Part shown: piece by piece, positions 11,286 to 23,300 of the stretch | How the letters are laid out: every line of letters begins with the position of its first letter | How positions within the stretch are numbered: the first letter of the stretch is position 1 | Origin: Pegea sp. RAD2-039 | Lineage: Eukaryota > Chordata > Thaliacea > Salpida > Salpidae | Length of the DNA stretch: 64,000 nt | Assembly (NCBI GenBank): GCA_034620365.1 | Contig: JAQGEQ010000331.1 | Coordinates: forward strand, 1-64,000 | Direction of reading: 5' to 3' | The notes under the pieces: model-generated | What the model was told of the DNA's origin: nothing | The model's database searches: none | Seen by the model: only the letters and a program-made list of their open reading frames with translations | Translations under genes and position numbers: made by a program

Positions 11286-12693
11286 ATGGAAATTCAACCA
11301 GCTAGTATGACTGAAGTAAGTTAATTACTTTTAAATTCTATTTAATCATAAGGTATTTACATTAATCTTTATGAAATCGTTTTAAAATATCAGTAAGATT
11401 TGTTTTATTTTTGATAAGCATTCAATCGTTTTTGATTAGTAATCAAAGTGGCCTTTAAATAAATATTCAAGAAAGAAAAATGTAATCAAAGTAGTTCATT
11501 TTAATTTAATCAAAACAACTAACTATCTGTTTAATCGATTTGATATAGAGTGAAGAAACTACTTCAACCAATAGCAGCTTGGAGAAAACAACAGTAATAA
11601 GATTCCTTTCATTTGATTTACCAAAAGAAATTAATGAAGAGGTTAGCTTTGAATTGTAATATCAGTGATCTTTTTGTTGAGAAATAAACATGTGCAAAAA
11701 TATCTCTCAAATATTTAAAATACTTAAAAGCATTTTTTTCAATATTTAGTTTCTCAAGTATTATGTATAATAATATAAGTTTGATTCCTATATATTAACA
11801 ATATTATAACTGTTATAAAAATGCAAAAAATTAAATTAAATAAACCAAAGGCTTTAAAATCAATAACTTTTTGATAATCTATACCTTGTAGATTTAATAA
11901 AATAATTTTTTGATAAAAATTATTTGTCTCTTCAAAAATTACATTTTGCTCAAAAAATTTTTTAATAAGTTATTTCTTTTATATATTTCCTTATATATTT
12001 TTTTAATTTTCTCTCATCATGTTTTAAAAGAATTAATTTTTAAATAAAAAAAAATCATTGTATTCATTACTACTTAATATTTTACTTTACAATAATTTTG
12101 ATTATCAATTAAGGTCTAAGTTGTTAGAAGATAATCAAAAAATTTGTTAAATACTTTCAAAACTTTCAGGAAATCAAAGACGACAAAGGTTTAAAAACAG
12201 AAGAAGTAGAAGAGATTAAGATCAAATCAATTCTTAAACAAAAAAATGGTAATGAAGACATCAACAAGAAAGCTGTAAGTATCAATTCAGCTTCAGTTTT
12301 AATTTTTCTTATTTTCTTATTTTGTTTTGTTTGATTGATATATCAAACATTTGAAACATATTATCTAGTACAAATTAATTTTCTTTGTAATATTGATAGA
12401 TAATGACAGCAGAAATGAAGCATGTGACATTCTCCTTAGAAACTGAAGAGAAATATGTTAGTTTCTATTAAAGTTTCTAATTATTGTTTTCTTAATAATA
12501 TTTGATTTTCAGAAATCGAAGAGATTCAAGAAATCTCTTTTAAACATTGTAACTTTAAGATTTCTTCGAAGAAGTAAGTTTACAAAATTATTTTTCTTTA
12601 GATAGTAACTTTTGATATTTTTCAGAAAAGAAAGGTTATGCTTTTGACTATAGATTTCCTATAACCTTTAGTTTTGATACCTTATATCTTTGA
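11286..12693 (+). CDS. Small spliced basic protein, unknown (paralog of 19062-19769)
   Basis: Six exons, join(11286..11315, 11549..11641, 12170..12274, 12400..12456, 12513..12573, 12626..12693), give 137 residues with every phase consistent (phase 0 except the last intron, phase 1). Donors are GTAAGT or GTTAGC; acceptors include TTTCAG. The N-terminal half is acidic with a Lys/Glu block (residues about 42-76, EEVEEIKIKSILKQK). The third part is strongly basic (KSKRFKKSLLN). The end is aromatic (GYAFDYRFPITFSFDTLYL). There is no signal peptide or recognised domain. An independent, diverged copy with the same exon sizes lies on the minus strand at 19.1-19.8 kb, which supports the model. Function unknown. 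Confidence 0.7.
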
Positions 12694-14239
12694 TTCTTCT
12701 GTGTATTCTATTATCAATTATTCTTATTGACTCTTTTCTTTATTCTTTCATAGATAAACGGGTTGCTCTTGTAAAAAAATAATCGGAAAATAAAAACTGT
12801 AACTCTTTTGCATTCATTTACTTTCGTAGACTTATACTTAGGCTTTTGTTTGATTATTTTTGAGAAGTAAGCATTTACCCACAAGATAATCTATTTGCCT
12901 AGTCGCAACTAGAAGCAAGTTCACTTTAAACTATCGACTGATGCAACAAATACAAGTTTTGTTTAATAGATTAAATATGTTTGAGTATCATTTCAGTTTG
13001 TAAAGTATAATATAAAAACATTCAATTTCACATTAATGTTTATTTTATGATTTTCTTTATTTTGATAAGTAATCAAAACTGATTTCCAAAATCGAAGTTG
13101 AGTTTCAAAAACCAGTAAATTTTGCTCTTACAACTTTAATTATTTAGTATTTGAATTTAAGTATGAAATAATTTATATACATTCTATATATATATTTAAC
13201 AATTTCATTTTTTTTAACATAAACTATATTTATTCAGTTTTTAAACATTTTAGTTTAGTTAACTTATATTTTTTAACTGATACTTAAAATTGTATATTTC
13301 TTTTTTGTACTCCAGTTTACTGCGACAAATAGAAGCAAATAACTACCCATTACTTTCAACCACCAAATACTTTTGATTAAAATTTAATTTCTTTTACTTT
13401 GAGTTAGTAAAGGTAAAACAATAACCTGCTAATATTTTCAACTTAAGTTGCTACGTATGGTAGCAGCGAGTCCTTTTGAAATTGATGATGAAATGAATCT
13501 AGGTTATGAAAGCCATATGCATCAAAATTATCTTAAATATCCAATCGATATTTTTATCGGAAACTTTCTTTTACTTGCTTATTTTACAAATGAACCGTTT
13601 GTTTTTGGGCAAGCTAATTTTAAAGATGTTTAGATACTTACAATTTTTTCTGTCAACACTTTTTCAAAGCTAATTGTAGTTTTACCTGTTTAAATGCTGG
13701 TTTTAGCTTGGAATATGGAAAACTTGTTTCCCTTTTTTTCTAAAACATCTTTAAATTAAACGTATATTAAGGATTGTAAAATTCATATAACACATTTATC
13801 TTCTTTCAAATGTTTATATTTACATTTTTACCATTTTAGAATTTATAAATTGTAATTTTAATGCTAATAAATAGGTTTCTGGAGAATAAATCAGTTAAAT
13901 AGAATGATAAGAATTTGATGTTTAAAGATATTTAAAGTTTTCATTTAACTTGGTTTCATTAGCCTTTTAAGGTTTTACTATCTCAACTATTATTTCTTTC
14001 CCTTTGTTTAATAATTAAGTTTTATAATTGGAAATATAATTTACCAGTATTATCTTCCACATTTATATTATTAGACTTTTTTATAAAGGTTTCAAATAAT
14101 TTTTTTTGAGACATTACATTTATTTATTTTAAATACCTAAAATTAAAAAATGTTCACAATTTAGTTGACTAAATTCGATACTTTCTCCTTCATTAATCTC
14201 TGCCTCAATTTATATCAATTGATACGATACACTTTATAC
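12694..14239. other. Mostly empty; one 61-codon frame
   Basis: AT-rich. A plus-strand frame 13448..13633 (MLRMVAASPFEIDDEMNL at its start, hydrophobic middle) begins after AACTTAAG and may be an exon of an unrecognised gene, but nothing joins to it. The rest is stop-dense. Confidence 0.35.
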
Positions 14240-14340
14240 CTTATTAAGCCCATATTACCTGGTACTATAGTCTGAGCGAATGTTCACGAATATCTTTGGT
14301 CCGAGACCTTATCATCTGACTTTTAAATGCTACAATTATG
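14240..14340 (+). mobile_element. Diverged LINE 3' relic
   Basis: CCTGGTACTATAG followed by a stretch reading EYLWSETLSSD parallels the better preserved LINE end at 15140-15280 (CCTGGTACGTTAATC, STWNQLPSD). Strongly decayed. Confidence 0.35.
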
Positions 14341-15120
14341 TCGACAGGTTATAGTACAAAAGCAAATAACTACTGACAAGAAGTAACTGTGCTAAGTACA
14401 AGTCTACAGTGATCATTTAAAACAAGAATTCAGAGCTCACAGCTATAAAGGAAAAGTTAACATCAGCTTATTTTCAAATCAATTATAAATAAACATTTAC
14501 TGATGAATCACAAAAGTTCAGGTTTCATTTTCATAGATGGTCCTAAATTGTATTTAAATAAAAGTTTGAAGTAAATTCAACATTGATTAAAAAATCACAA
14601 ATAAAATTTCGAATCGAATGAATGAATTTTCAAAACTTTTTCTGAACTACAAAATCTTTGCAAAATCAATCAATCTTGTCTATCTTTTTACAAAGAACTT
14701 TGATTTCAAGGATCCATACTTTATTATCAATCTCTTCAAATTTTTAGCACTTCCAATTTTTAACTTCAATGTAAGTGCATGGATGCGATATCAAGTTGTA
14801 GATATCAACTTTTTATTTTATAATATAAAATCGAATTTCTTCAGGCAACATTTAGAACATTAGTTCGCAAGAAATCTTAATACTGAACACAATAGTTACA
14901 CACATTGTCTTAGTTTCTTAAATTTAGATACTGTAGAATTTTTTGATTAAATACCATTTGATTTTTAGAATTTTCAACATTTTAGTTGACCAGAGATTTG
15001 ATGATTTTCTTCCATTAGTTCTTCTCTCAACTCAAACGAAACACATTAGTCTTCAATAAGCTCACATTTAATAAGTCTATTTTAAGGTTTAAGAATTTTT
15101 TTAGAAGATTTTATACTAAG
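14341..15120. other. No supported gene; one 81-codon frame
   Basis: A plus-strand frame 14618..14863 is open but rich in Phe, Asn and Lys, as expected from AT-rich sequence. It contains an internal GTAAGT. I do not support it as a gene. Confidence 0.4.
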
Positions 15121-15495
15121 ATTTACACCCAAATCACCTGGTACGTTAATCACAGCAAACATATTCTCATACCGCACAAATAGTACATGGAATCAGCTGC
15201 CATCAGACATTGTCAAGTCAAAATCACTCGCGTTGTTCAAGAAGAAGTTGAACCGTTATAATATAACAATGTGATTTCGAAACTGTGAACTTTTCCTCTT
15301 TTATAATATTACTACAATTCTCTGTATGTGTTCACTGTCATATGTTTAGATGACTACCGAAATGCCATGAGTTACATCTTTTGCTTTCTGTACTTCTAAC
15401 TTAATAGATGTTGTTTGTGAGAATGTGTTTTAGTGAGAGGTGCTCTCTTTGAGGGTTCCTTCGCATTTATTGTAATAAATAAATAGATTAACTTC
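15121..15495 (+). mobile_element. LINE 3' end (C-terminus of reverse-transcriptase ORF and tail)
   Basis: One frame reads SYRTNSTWNQLPSDIVKS followed by KSLALFKKKLNRY and a stop at about 15273. This is the usual C-terminal pattern of CR1/RTE/jockey-like ORF2 proteins (R-T-x-x-x-W-N-x-L-P, then F-K-x-x-L). The untranslated tail ends with TTCGCATTTATTG and an AATAAATAAATAG run. Similar tail pieces occur at about 24180-24400 and 47145-47215. Everything upstream of the last ~50 codons is missing, as expected for a 5'-truncated insertion. Confidence 0.7.
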
Positions 15496-16960
15496 AAAAA
15501 AAGGAAGAAAATTAAAAGACTTTTCAAAAGCAAAATCAACAGTTTTTAGCCTAAGCAACTTTTATTATTATCATTAGCGCATTATTTTGATTTTTTTCAG
15601 CTTCTTAATAAGGGATTTAAAGAAAAGTAATTTGTTTAAGATAATTTCTAACTTTATACATTAAGATAATTTCGTACAAAGTAAAGTATCAAAAAGTTCT
15701 TAAGTCTTAAGTTCAAATTGAAAAAAAAAACAACAAAATGTTATTCTTTTAAATTTTATGAAAAAAATAAGAATTAAACAATGAAATGATATTTGAAAAA
15801 AATTAAAATTTTTGAAACCTAATTAGCCAGGAAAGATATTTTCAAACTATAGGAAATAAAGATGATTCTTATTATATTATTCGAGTCTTAGTTTTTCTTT
15901 GGCACAATCAGTTGATAGTTTATTTTTTGATTGTAGTGTTATTTTTAAAAGTTTTAAAAAACATTCTTAGACTTTATTCAACTTTATTTGTTTAGTTGCT
16001 TAAAATATAAAATTTTCTTTTTTATTTTGAAGTTAAGTTGACTTTGCCAATTTAGAAAAAGCTTATTTTGATACTTCACTCTTATAGTTTTGTGTTTTAC
16101 ATAGCAGAATTTAGCTCATCCGATTTCACTGAAAGCCTTTTGTTGTGATTTTATATTACAGCGTTTACAAAATTTTATTATTCTAATTATATTAGTCTTT
16201 TTATTAGGGCAAGCTAATTAAATAGTCAATTTGTGACCATCATTACTTCTGTTTTCTAATTTTTCAAAATTTGTATCTTCATAAATAATCCATTGTACTT
16301 TTTTAAAAGCTTTTATTCTTTCATCAAATAAGATATACATCGTGTTCATAGGTAAAGGTTGATCCAAGTTTTCAATTTCGGTACTTTTAGTGACTATAGT
16401 GATTGTTGCTATCTAAGTACTTTAAGTTCATTCATAACTGCTTAAGAGAAACTAAAAGAATAACTTTCTTAACTTTCATTTACATTTATTTATTTTTCTA
16501 TCTATAATTTAAATATGCTGCAATATTAAGCAAATAATAAAAGAGTTATCGGAAAAGATGAAATTAAAAAATATAAATTAAATTATTTTTAATTCTATTT
16601 TTATTTTATAAGTTTTTAGAATGTTTTCTTGCTTCATGTATCACATGTTGAAAAATTATAGAATATTAAAGTCTGATTCTAAATAATATGAAAAAAGTTA
16701 TATAAATACTTGAATGAATTTTATAAACAGTTGAAGTCATTGATGGTAACTAGTGTGGTATTTGTGTTTTGTTATTTTTGTTTATAGATAATATTGAAAT
16801 AAAACATTAAAGTTATATATGCAAATGTATTTGAATATATCGATGTATTTTTATGTAAAAAATATCATTACAAATAAAGTAATTAACAAATGGGATATAT
16901 TAGTATATAACAGTTTCATAAATTATAGTTCTGTAACTTAGGATAATATATTTTTGTTTT
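15496..16960. other. No gene seen; upstream of the Ser-Gly repeat gene
   Basis: AT-rich, stop-dense. It should contain the promoter of the gene starting at 16961; no motif is distinctive. Confidence 0.45.
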
Positions 16961-17796
16961 ATGAACATGAACTATTTGAACGTTTTCACAACTTTGTTGG
17001 TGGTAACTATCTGTGGGTCAGTCATAGGCTTTGTCTATTCTAATGTAAGTACATAGCTTTAAAAACAAATTTGTTTGCAATTTAAAGTTGTATTTAAAGG
17101 TGAAAAACAAAAAGTTGGATATCATTGAGGATGTTTCTAACAAACCAAACCCATCTGATTTAAAAGATGAATTTATGGAAACAACACAAGGTAATGAATT
17201 ATTATATCAAAATAACTACAAATTAAATAAGAATCCTGTTGAATTTAAAGATAATAAGTATGAAAAAAAATTGCAACTTTAATGACTGTACAATTAAATT
17301 TATTGATTATGCAAAAGTTCTTTTGATTGGTTTAGAACCTGAAAATGATGCAGTATCACAATCTGGAGATGGAAAAGCAGCTGGAGATGGTTTTGGTGAT
17401 GATGAAGATGACTACATTTCAAGTGGTTCTTATTCTGGTTCAGATAATAAAGAAAGCTACAGCCTTGATGGTTCTCATTCTGATTTAGATGATGAAGATT
17501 ATTACGTCTCCAGTGGTTCACATTCTGGTTCTGATGATAAAGATTATTACAATTCGAGTGGTTCTTATTCTGGTTCAGATAATGAAGAAAGCTACAGCCT
17601 TGATGGCCCACATTCTGGTTCTGATGATAAAGATGGGTACATTTCTGATGATACTAATTCGGGTGTAAATGAAGAAAATAGTTACAGTTTTACTGAATCC
17701 AAATTTCTTTCGGAAGATAAAAATGAATATGTAGCTGGTCTAGAAGTTGGAGATAATTATGATTATAAAGTTCATTTAATTTTATCAGAAGAATAA
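16961..17796 (+). CDS. Secreted acidic Ser-Gly protein with seven 15-residue repeats
   Basis: Three exons, join(16961..17044, 17100..17190, 17336..17796), 211 residues. Exon 1 encodes a 28-residue signal peptide (MNMNYLNVFTTLLVVTICGS) and ends in phase 0 at GTAAGT. The second intron (145 bp, phase 1) ends at GGTTTAG. From residue 85 the protein is a tandem of seven 15-residue units, each starting with Tyr (85, 100, 115, 130, 145, 160, 175). The best units read YVSSGSHSGSDDKDY; later units decay. Ser-Gly pairs beside Asp or Glu resemble glycosaminoglycan attachment sites. There is no C-terminal hydrophobic tail, so it should be secreted. The alternative of no second splice leaves exon 2 ending at a stop near 17282. 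A decayed relic of the same repeat lies 750 bp downstream. The proteoglycan role is inference. Confidence 0.72.
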
Positions 17797-18519
17797 TATA
17801 TTTGGATTTAGTTTAAATGCATGATATTTTCTTTTAACATTAAGAAATATTGATTGTGATGATTTGAAGATAAAGGTTCTGATAGTTTTTTAACTGTTTT
17901 TAATCATATAAAAGCTAGCAAATCTATTTCTACATTTAATTTTGCTTTTCCCTCTCTTTGTTTGTTTAGTTTCTTTTTAATAAACCCTCAATTATATTTG
18001 CTAGTCGAATTTGATGAAAAGTTGTGAAATATATTTATTCATTACTAACTGTATTTGTAATGTAAACATCTTGGTTTAAAAATAGTTATTTATATTTTAA
18101 AAATTAAAATAGTTTCTGACAAAATTGAACTTTTATTTTTATTTTAAGAAAATATCAAGAAGTATAATTTATAAAAATCTGGAGCTAGAGGTGGTATTAA
18201 AAGATTTTCTAAACATTTTAATTGAGATTTTCTTAAAGCCAAATTTAAAAAAAGAGAGCGTAGAGCTTGCATGTAATCAGCTACAAAAAAATAAACATTA
18301 TTTATTATTACGTTTGTAAAAAATAATTTTTATAGTAAAACGATTTACTTATGTATTCATTAATCGTTTAGTCACCAAAAGGAATAACATTTATTAGGAA
18401 TGAATACCAAAAAATTTTTTTTTTACTGTTTACAAATTAACTAAAAATAGTCATTATAAAGTTGTTATACTTAATAACTTATACTAAAAGGTGTTGGTAA
18501 GCCAATCAAGTTTACAAAA
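17797..18519. other. No gene seen
   Basis: 3' flank of the Ser-Gly repeat gene. A 64-codon plus frame 18125..18319 is low-complexity and unsupported. Confidence 0.4.
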
Positions 18520-18905
18520 GAAAATAAAAGCTAGTGGTTATAATTCTGGTTTAGATAATGAAGTTAGTTACATATCTAAGGTTATATTTCTAGCTTAGTT
18601 GTTGTAGAAGATTACATTGCTAGCGGTTCTAATTCTAGTTTAGATGGTTAAACTTGTTATACTGCTTGTGGTTCTCTTTCTTGCTTAAACGACGAAGACA
18701 GTTACACTGCGAGTGGTTCTTCGATTAGATGATGAAGGCAATTCTGCTACAAGCTACAATTTATGCGACTTTACTTCTGGCCTATATCATGAAAACCATT
18801 ACTTTGATAGTTAGAAATAGTTGTTCCATTTCTTTCTTAGATGATGAAGACAGTTATATTTCAAGTTGCTCCACTTTGATGAATGAAGATAATTATGGTT
18901 TAATT
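18520..18905 (+). pseudogene. Decayed Ser-Gly repeat relic
   Basis: Broken reading-frame pieces still carry the same repeat as the gene ending at 17796: ASGYNSGLDNEVSY, then EDYIASGSNSSLDG, then DEDSYTASGSS, with stops and frameshifts between them. GGTTCTAATTCT and GATGATGAAG blocks mirror GGTTCTTATTCT in the intact gene. It is a duplicated, dead copy of the repeat region, with no signal exon visible. Confidence 0.7.
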
Positions 18906-19061
18906 TAGTAATTTTATTATTTTATTCAAGCAATATAATGTTAAAAAAAACTAATAAAGAAAAGTTTTTTAAAACTTCAAATACTTTTAAAAAGGAAGAG
19001 ACCGAAACACTTGTTGCAAATTTTATTTCTATTGAATACTAGCGCAAAAAACCCAAAAGTT

Positions 19062-19769
19062 TCAAAAGTAATAATAATAATCTAAACTTTCAAATGTAAA
19101 GTCGAAATCATAACCTCTTTTTTCTGAAAAAATATCAAAAGTTACTAAATATAAAAATATAAAAAATCTTTCAACTTACTTCTTCGAAAACATTTCAAAG
19201 TGACAAAGTTTAAAAGACATTTCTTGAGCCTCTTCATTTTCTGAAAGTCAAAAAATCAAATATTATAAACAAAATAATACTTAAATAATTGAAACTTACA
19301 TATTTCCTTTTAATTTCTGCAGTGAACTTGACATGTTTCATTTCTTTTGCTGTTATCTGTTTATATTGTAAATAATCATTTAGTTAAGAAAATTAGTTTA
19401 CAAATATATCAATATAAGAAACAAGTTTAAAACTAATAACAATCAAAACTGAAGTTTAGTTGATAATTACAATTTTCTTGTTGATATCATCATCAACCAG
19501 TTTTTGTTTAAGAATTGATTTGATTTTAACTTCTTCTATCTCTTGAATTTCACCTTTTTTTATTTCCTGTAAGTAATAATTCATATTCCTTAAACATTTT
19601 GGTTTATTTGATACTACTTGCTTTACAACAAATTAATATTTAATTAAAATTTATAAAATTAATTAAATCAAGTTTTTGTAAAGCAAAATGAAAATTAATA
19701 CTCACATTTAAATCATCAATTTTCTTGCAATCTTCACTATTACTTACTTCCAATCTTGAGTACAACATC
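19062..19769 (-). CDS. Small spliced basic protein, unknown (paralog of 11286-12693)
   Basis: Five exons, complement(join(19062..19123, 19180..19240, 19300..19356, 19471..19566, 19749..19769)), 98 residues, all phases consistent. The first exon is only seven codons (MLYSRLE) before GTAAGT and is the least certain part. The rest aligns exon by exon with the plus-strand gene at 11.3 kb: EIEEVKIKSILKQK, then KEMKHVKFTAEIKRKY, then KMKRLKKCLLNFVTL and an aromatic end GYDFDFTFESLDYYYYF. Two exons have identical length in both copies (57 and 61 nt). The N-terminal acidic exon of the other copy is absent. The pair is in convergent orientation around the Ser-Gly gene. Function unknown. Confidence 0.62.
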
Positions 19770-20094
19770 TTAAACTTTTTTTTATATAAAAATAATACTT
19801 CTATTTTCAACCTTTTAACAAGTATTAAGTATTAAACTTTGAAACAAAAAAATCTAAATTGAAATTAAGATTAGTTTTTTATTTTATCTAAAAGTGGGCA
19901 TAAATCTTGTTTATGTAAGTAGTAATATATACAGTCTACAATTAAGTTTTGTTGCATAATCAGTATAAACCCAATTTTACTTCTTTACTCTGTCAAATTG
20001 AAAAATTGCATCGTTAAAACAATTTGATAAAACAATTAAAACTCCTAAACAATGAAAGACATGAATGAAACAAAAGCTTAAAATTAGCAATTCT

Positions 20095-21108
20095 CTAGAA
20101 TATATCAAAAAGTCTCCCTTTTAGAAACTTTTCTACAATTGAAACAAAACTAACATTTTGTTGCTTCTTTAAATGTTTGATAGAAACCATTTGATTGCAC
20201 TGTAAGTTAAAACAAATATCGAAAACTGACAAGACTTTTATCAAAAATTATATCTAACAAAATTAAACATAAATGAAGGTATATGAAAACATTTAACCTT
20301 TCTACAATTTCCTTTAGAGATATAAATTGGATATACAATAAAACTTTCTTTGAATGCTATGTAGTCATCTAACTTCATTTCGTTGGCATTCACTAAAAAT
20401 ATTTAAAAAATATTAAAAGCAGTAAAATAAAAAAAAGATTTAAGAAGATATTTCTTTTATAGATGGTGTCTAAAATGCTTTAAGCTTGATTGAATAGCAA
20501 ATTATTCTAGAAACAAACAAACTTTCTAGAAATAACAAAAAAACACTTACTGCAGAGTGTAAAGGTTGTCCAGATGTTTATATTCTGTGAGACAGCTATT
20601 GAAAAAAATTAGTATAAGTCAAAACACAAAAAAAATAATATTTATCTTTTAGAATAAAACCGATTTAATACAAAGAAATAAATTCATTAAATAACAAAAT
20701 GACAAATATATTTAGTGTTTTTATTTCATCAAAGTGATTATAAATAAATTAATTATTAAAAATAACTTTATAAACAACTTTTAATCACCATCAAAACATC
20801 ATTTTGTTTCATTTGAAGATGAATATTTTCAAGCAACTCAATTTAAATAGAATGAACTAAAATTAAAAATAGTTTTAAATATCAAATCATGAAACTACTT
20901 TTTATTATCATTTTTATCAGATAGTTTTATGATAGTCAGTAAGATACAACAACACTGTAAGTTTACTAAATTTCAACAAATTTAGAAACTTAAAATATAA
21001 TATTAGTTAGATAAACACTTACTTGACATTCGGTCACCACATTTATATAGTTCATAAATACCGTAAAAACACCGACCAATGCATACAAAGTTTGTACAGT
21101 TTAGTATT
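20095..21108 (-). CDS. Cys-containing spliced protein, unknown; 5' exon unresolved
   Basis: Four exons, complement(join(20095..20199, 20298..20392, 20551..20595, 21023..21108)), join with matching phases and clean sites (acceptors TTTCAG, TCAATAG, TTTTTAG, TTACAG; donors GTAAGT except one GTTAAA). The product has Cys spacing typical of small secreted disulfide proteins: NCTNFVCIGRCFYGIYELYKC, later TLC, then KGNCRKCNQ. The last exon is basic (SIKHLKKQQNVSF...EKFLKGRLFDIF). A further exon upstream, ending at 21161 with GTAAGT, is open in the right phase (TCLNGNQLYTYC) but its start is not clear, and the only ATG there (about 21194) is in another phase. I recognise no domain. Exon 20298..20392 has decayed copies in both palindrome arms. 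Confidence 0.55.
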
Positions 21109-21110
21109 CT

Positions 21111-21592
21111 GAAACCGCTCGATATGACGGTTCACAAATAAAAAAGTAATAGAAACTTACCTAAATGTGCAGTAAGTGTAAAGCTGATTGCCATTTAAAC
21201 AGGTCAGTAAATATTCTACTTAATTCTGTAGCTGTTTGATTGCTTTTAAATAAATTTTATAGTAACTTATCTATAATTGCAGTTGCTGATTAAATATTTT
21301 CTCTATCTATAAATCTCATTAAATATTTCTTTTGCATCTTAGCTGTATTGGGGATGTGGAAATGAAGATTAGTTTTAAGAAGTACCTTATCAGTCATTAT
21401 TCCCAATATTATCGTTACTACTCACCGAAAAATTGTTTTGTTGAATTTTCGACGACGTCAAAGTATCAAAGGACGATGATGACGTCACAACCGACGTCAT
21501 TAGCGTCATCTTCTTATATTTGTTTAGAAAAAGTCATTCGTTCAATTTTAATTTGTTGGTTCACTTCGATGTAATACATTTGCAATTAAAAA
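21111..21592. repeat. Direct duplication, copy A
   Basis: A ~482-bp segment repeated at 22146-22628 with only scattered substitutions. It contains the candidate upstream exon of the Cys gene and a less AT-rich block with several GACGTCA sites around 21455-21500. On the minus strand that block has an open stretch starting MTLMTSVVTSSSSFDTLTSS and ending at a GTGAGT donor, a possible short exon. The copy boundary is exactly at the intron/exon junction of the exon ending at 21108. Confidence 0.85.
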
Positions 21593-22145
21593 ACGTCTCT
21601 CGGACACAATATACTCACGTGACATTTATTAACTAAATCCAACTTATACTCTTTCTTAATGTCAGCATTGGAATTATAAAAGTCCGAATTTAACTTTTTA
21701 GATTTTATTTCTCAGGTACCTAACAGATACGAGTTGAAGTAGAATATTTTTATGCATAAAATAAAAAGTGAATTTGATGTTTTAAATGTGATGATTTATA
21801 TCAAAATATGATTTAAAAGAAGATAACAAAAGTTTAAAAGAATGATAGTAATGAGAAAATGATTTTCGCCATCACGTTTAGTAAGAATTTAAATTATTTT
21901 TAAGTTTTTTCTAATATATTCCATTCTGCATTTATTTCTCAAATAACAAAGTAAATAGCAATATTTGAAATATTCTTTGGACTTTTGTCTATAAATTAGA
22001 CTTATACTTTTAAATAGTCATTAAAAGCATAATCGTTTTGTATATCTTTTGAGCCCACAAAGGCTAAACTTGAAATAGTTAATTAATATTGTAAAAAGAA
22101 CAACCATTTATCTATAGAGACTAAATAGTCGCTACGAAAATTTTT

Positions 22146-22628
22146 GAAACCGCTCGATGTGACGGTTCACAAATAAAAAAGTAATAGAAACTTACCTAAA
22201 TGAGCAGTAAGTGTAAAGCTGATTGCCATTTAAACAGGTCAGTAAATATTCTACTTAATTCTGTAGCTGTTTGATTGCTTTTAAATAAATTTTATAGTAA
22301 CTTATCTATAATTGCAGTTGCTGATTAAATATTTTCTCTATCTATAAATCTCATTATATATTTCTTTTGCATCTTAGCTGTATTGGGGATGTGGAAACGA
22401 AGATTAGTTGTATGAAGTACCTTATCAGACATTATTCCCAATATTATCGCTACTATGCACCGAAAAATTGTTTTGGTGAATTTTCGACGACGTCAAAGTA
22501 TTAAAGGACGATGATGACGTCACAACCGTCGTCATTAGCGTCATCTTCTTATATTTGTTTAGAAAAAGTCATTCGTTCAATTTTAATTTGTTGGTTCACT
22601 TCGATGTAATACATTTGCAATTAAAAAA
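22146..22628. repeat. Direct duplication, copy B
   Basis: Second copy of the 21111-21592 segment, offset by about 1035 bp. Differences include loss of the GTGAGT donor in the possible minus-strand exon (now GTGCAT). It lacks the next exon of the Cys gene, so any gene use of this copy is doubtful. Confidence 0.85.
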
Positions 22629-22980
22629 ACTTTGACAAACTTTCAGCATCTTTACTTTGATCACGTGATAAATAACGTTCTTGACGCGCAGACGAAGGTC
22701 GAGTTGATGACGTCGATGATAATGTTTGTCGTTAATGCGTTTCACTTCGTTGGGAGTGTAGGGAATGGTCTTCCTGTCAGATTGATACTCAATTCATGCT
22801 AATTATGACGTCACAAACATTTGTCAATAAGATAGTAGAGAATTTTGAAGGAATATTTGATTGAGAGTAACAGCAAGACAACAAGCAAGTGATCTGTCAA
22901 TTATTCAATCGCGTCATCGTCTAATCAGTGAAATTCACAAACTAATTCTGATTCTTCCAAGTTTAAATTAGTTTTTTTTT
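22629..22980. other. Less AT-rich block with GACGTCA sites
   Basis: The minus strand shows overlapping protein-like frames without a clear splice pattern (for example STRPSSARQERYLSRDQSK). Full TGACGTCA-like palindromes occur near 22708 and 22804. This could be part of a gene with the duplicated block beside it; not resolved. Confidence 0.3.
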
Positions 22981-23009
22981 CCAAAGATAAAGATTTTTAT
23001 GAAAAAGTC

Positions 23010-23300
23010 ATGCAAGGGTGGTTGCAGGATAGTATACGTAGTTGTGGGTCTTTTGGTTGTTGGCCTCTAAAAGTTGTTGTTTGATAGTATAGCTGGTTAT
23101 TTGACAGTTAAGGTGGTTGCTCTACAATAGAATTGTTTCTTGAACAGTAATTGGTAGTTGTTGAAAATTCATATAGAATCTTAGTTGTTTAAAATTTAGA
23201 ATTGGTTGTTATTGATAGTGAAGGTGACTCTAGGAAAGAAAGACTGCTGGTATAATAATAAAGCTGGTTGTGGAGCAGTATAAGCTGCTTTGAGGCACTA
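23010..23300 (+). repeat. Degenerate GTT-rich minisatellite
   Basis: Irregular repeats built on GGTTGTT...GATAGTA or ACAGTA blocks spaced about 20-40 bp apart, all T/G-rich on the plus strand. No coding potential. Confidence 0.5.

Noticed and set aside
17300..17611. Minus-strand 103-codon frame rich in His, Asn and Gln
   Set aside because: Antisense of the 45-bp coding repeat; composition is a by-product.
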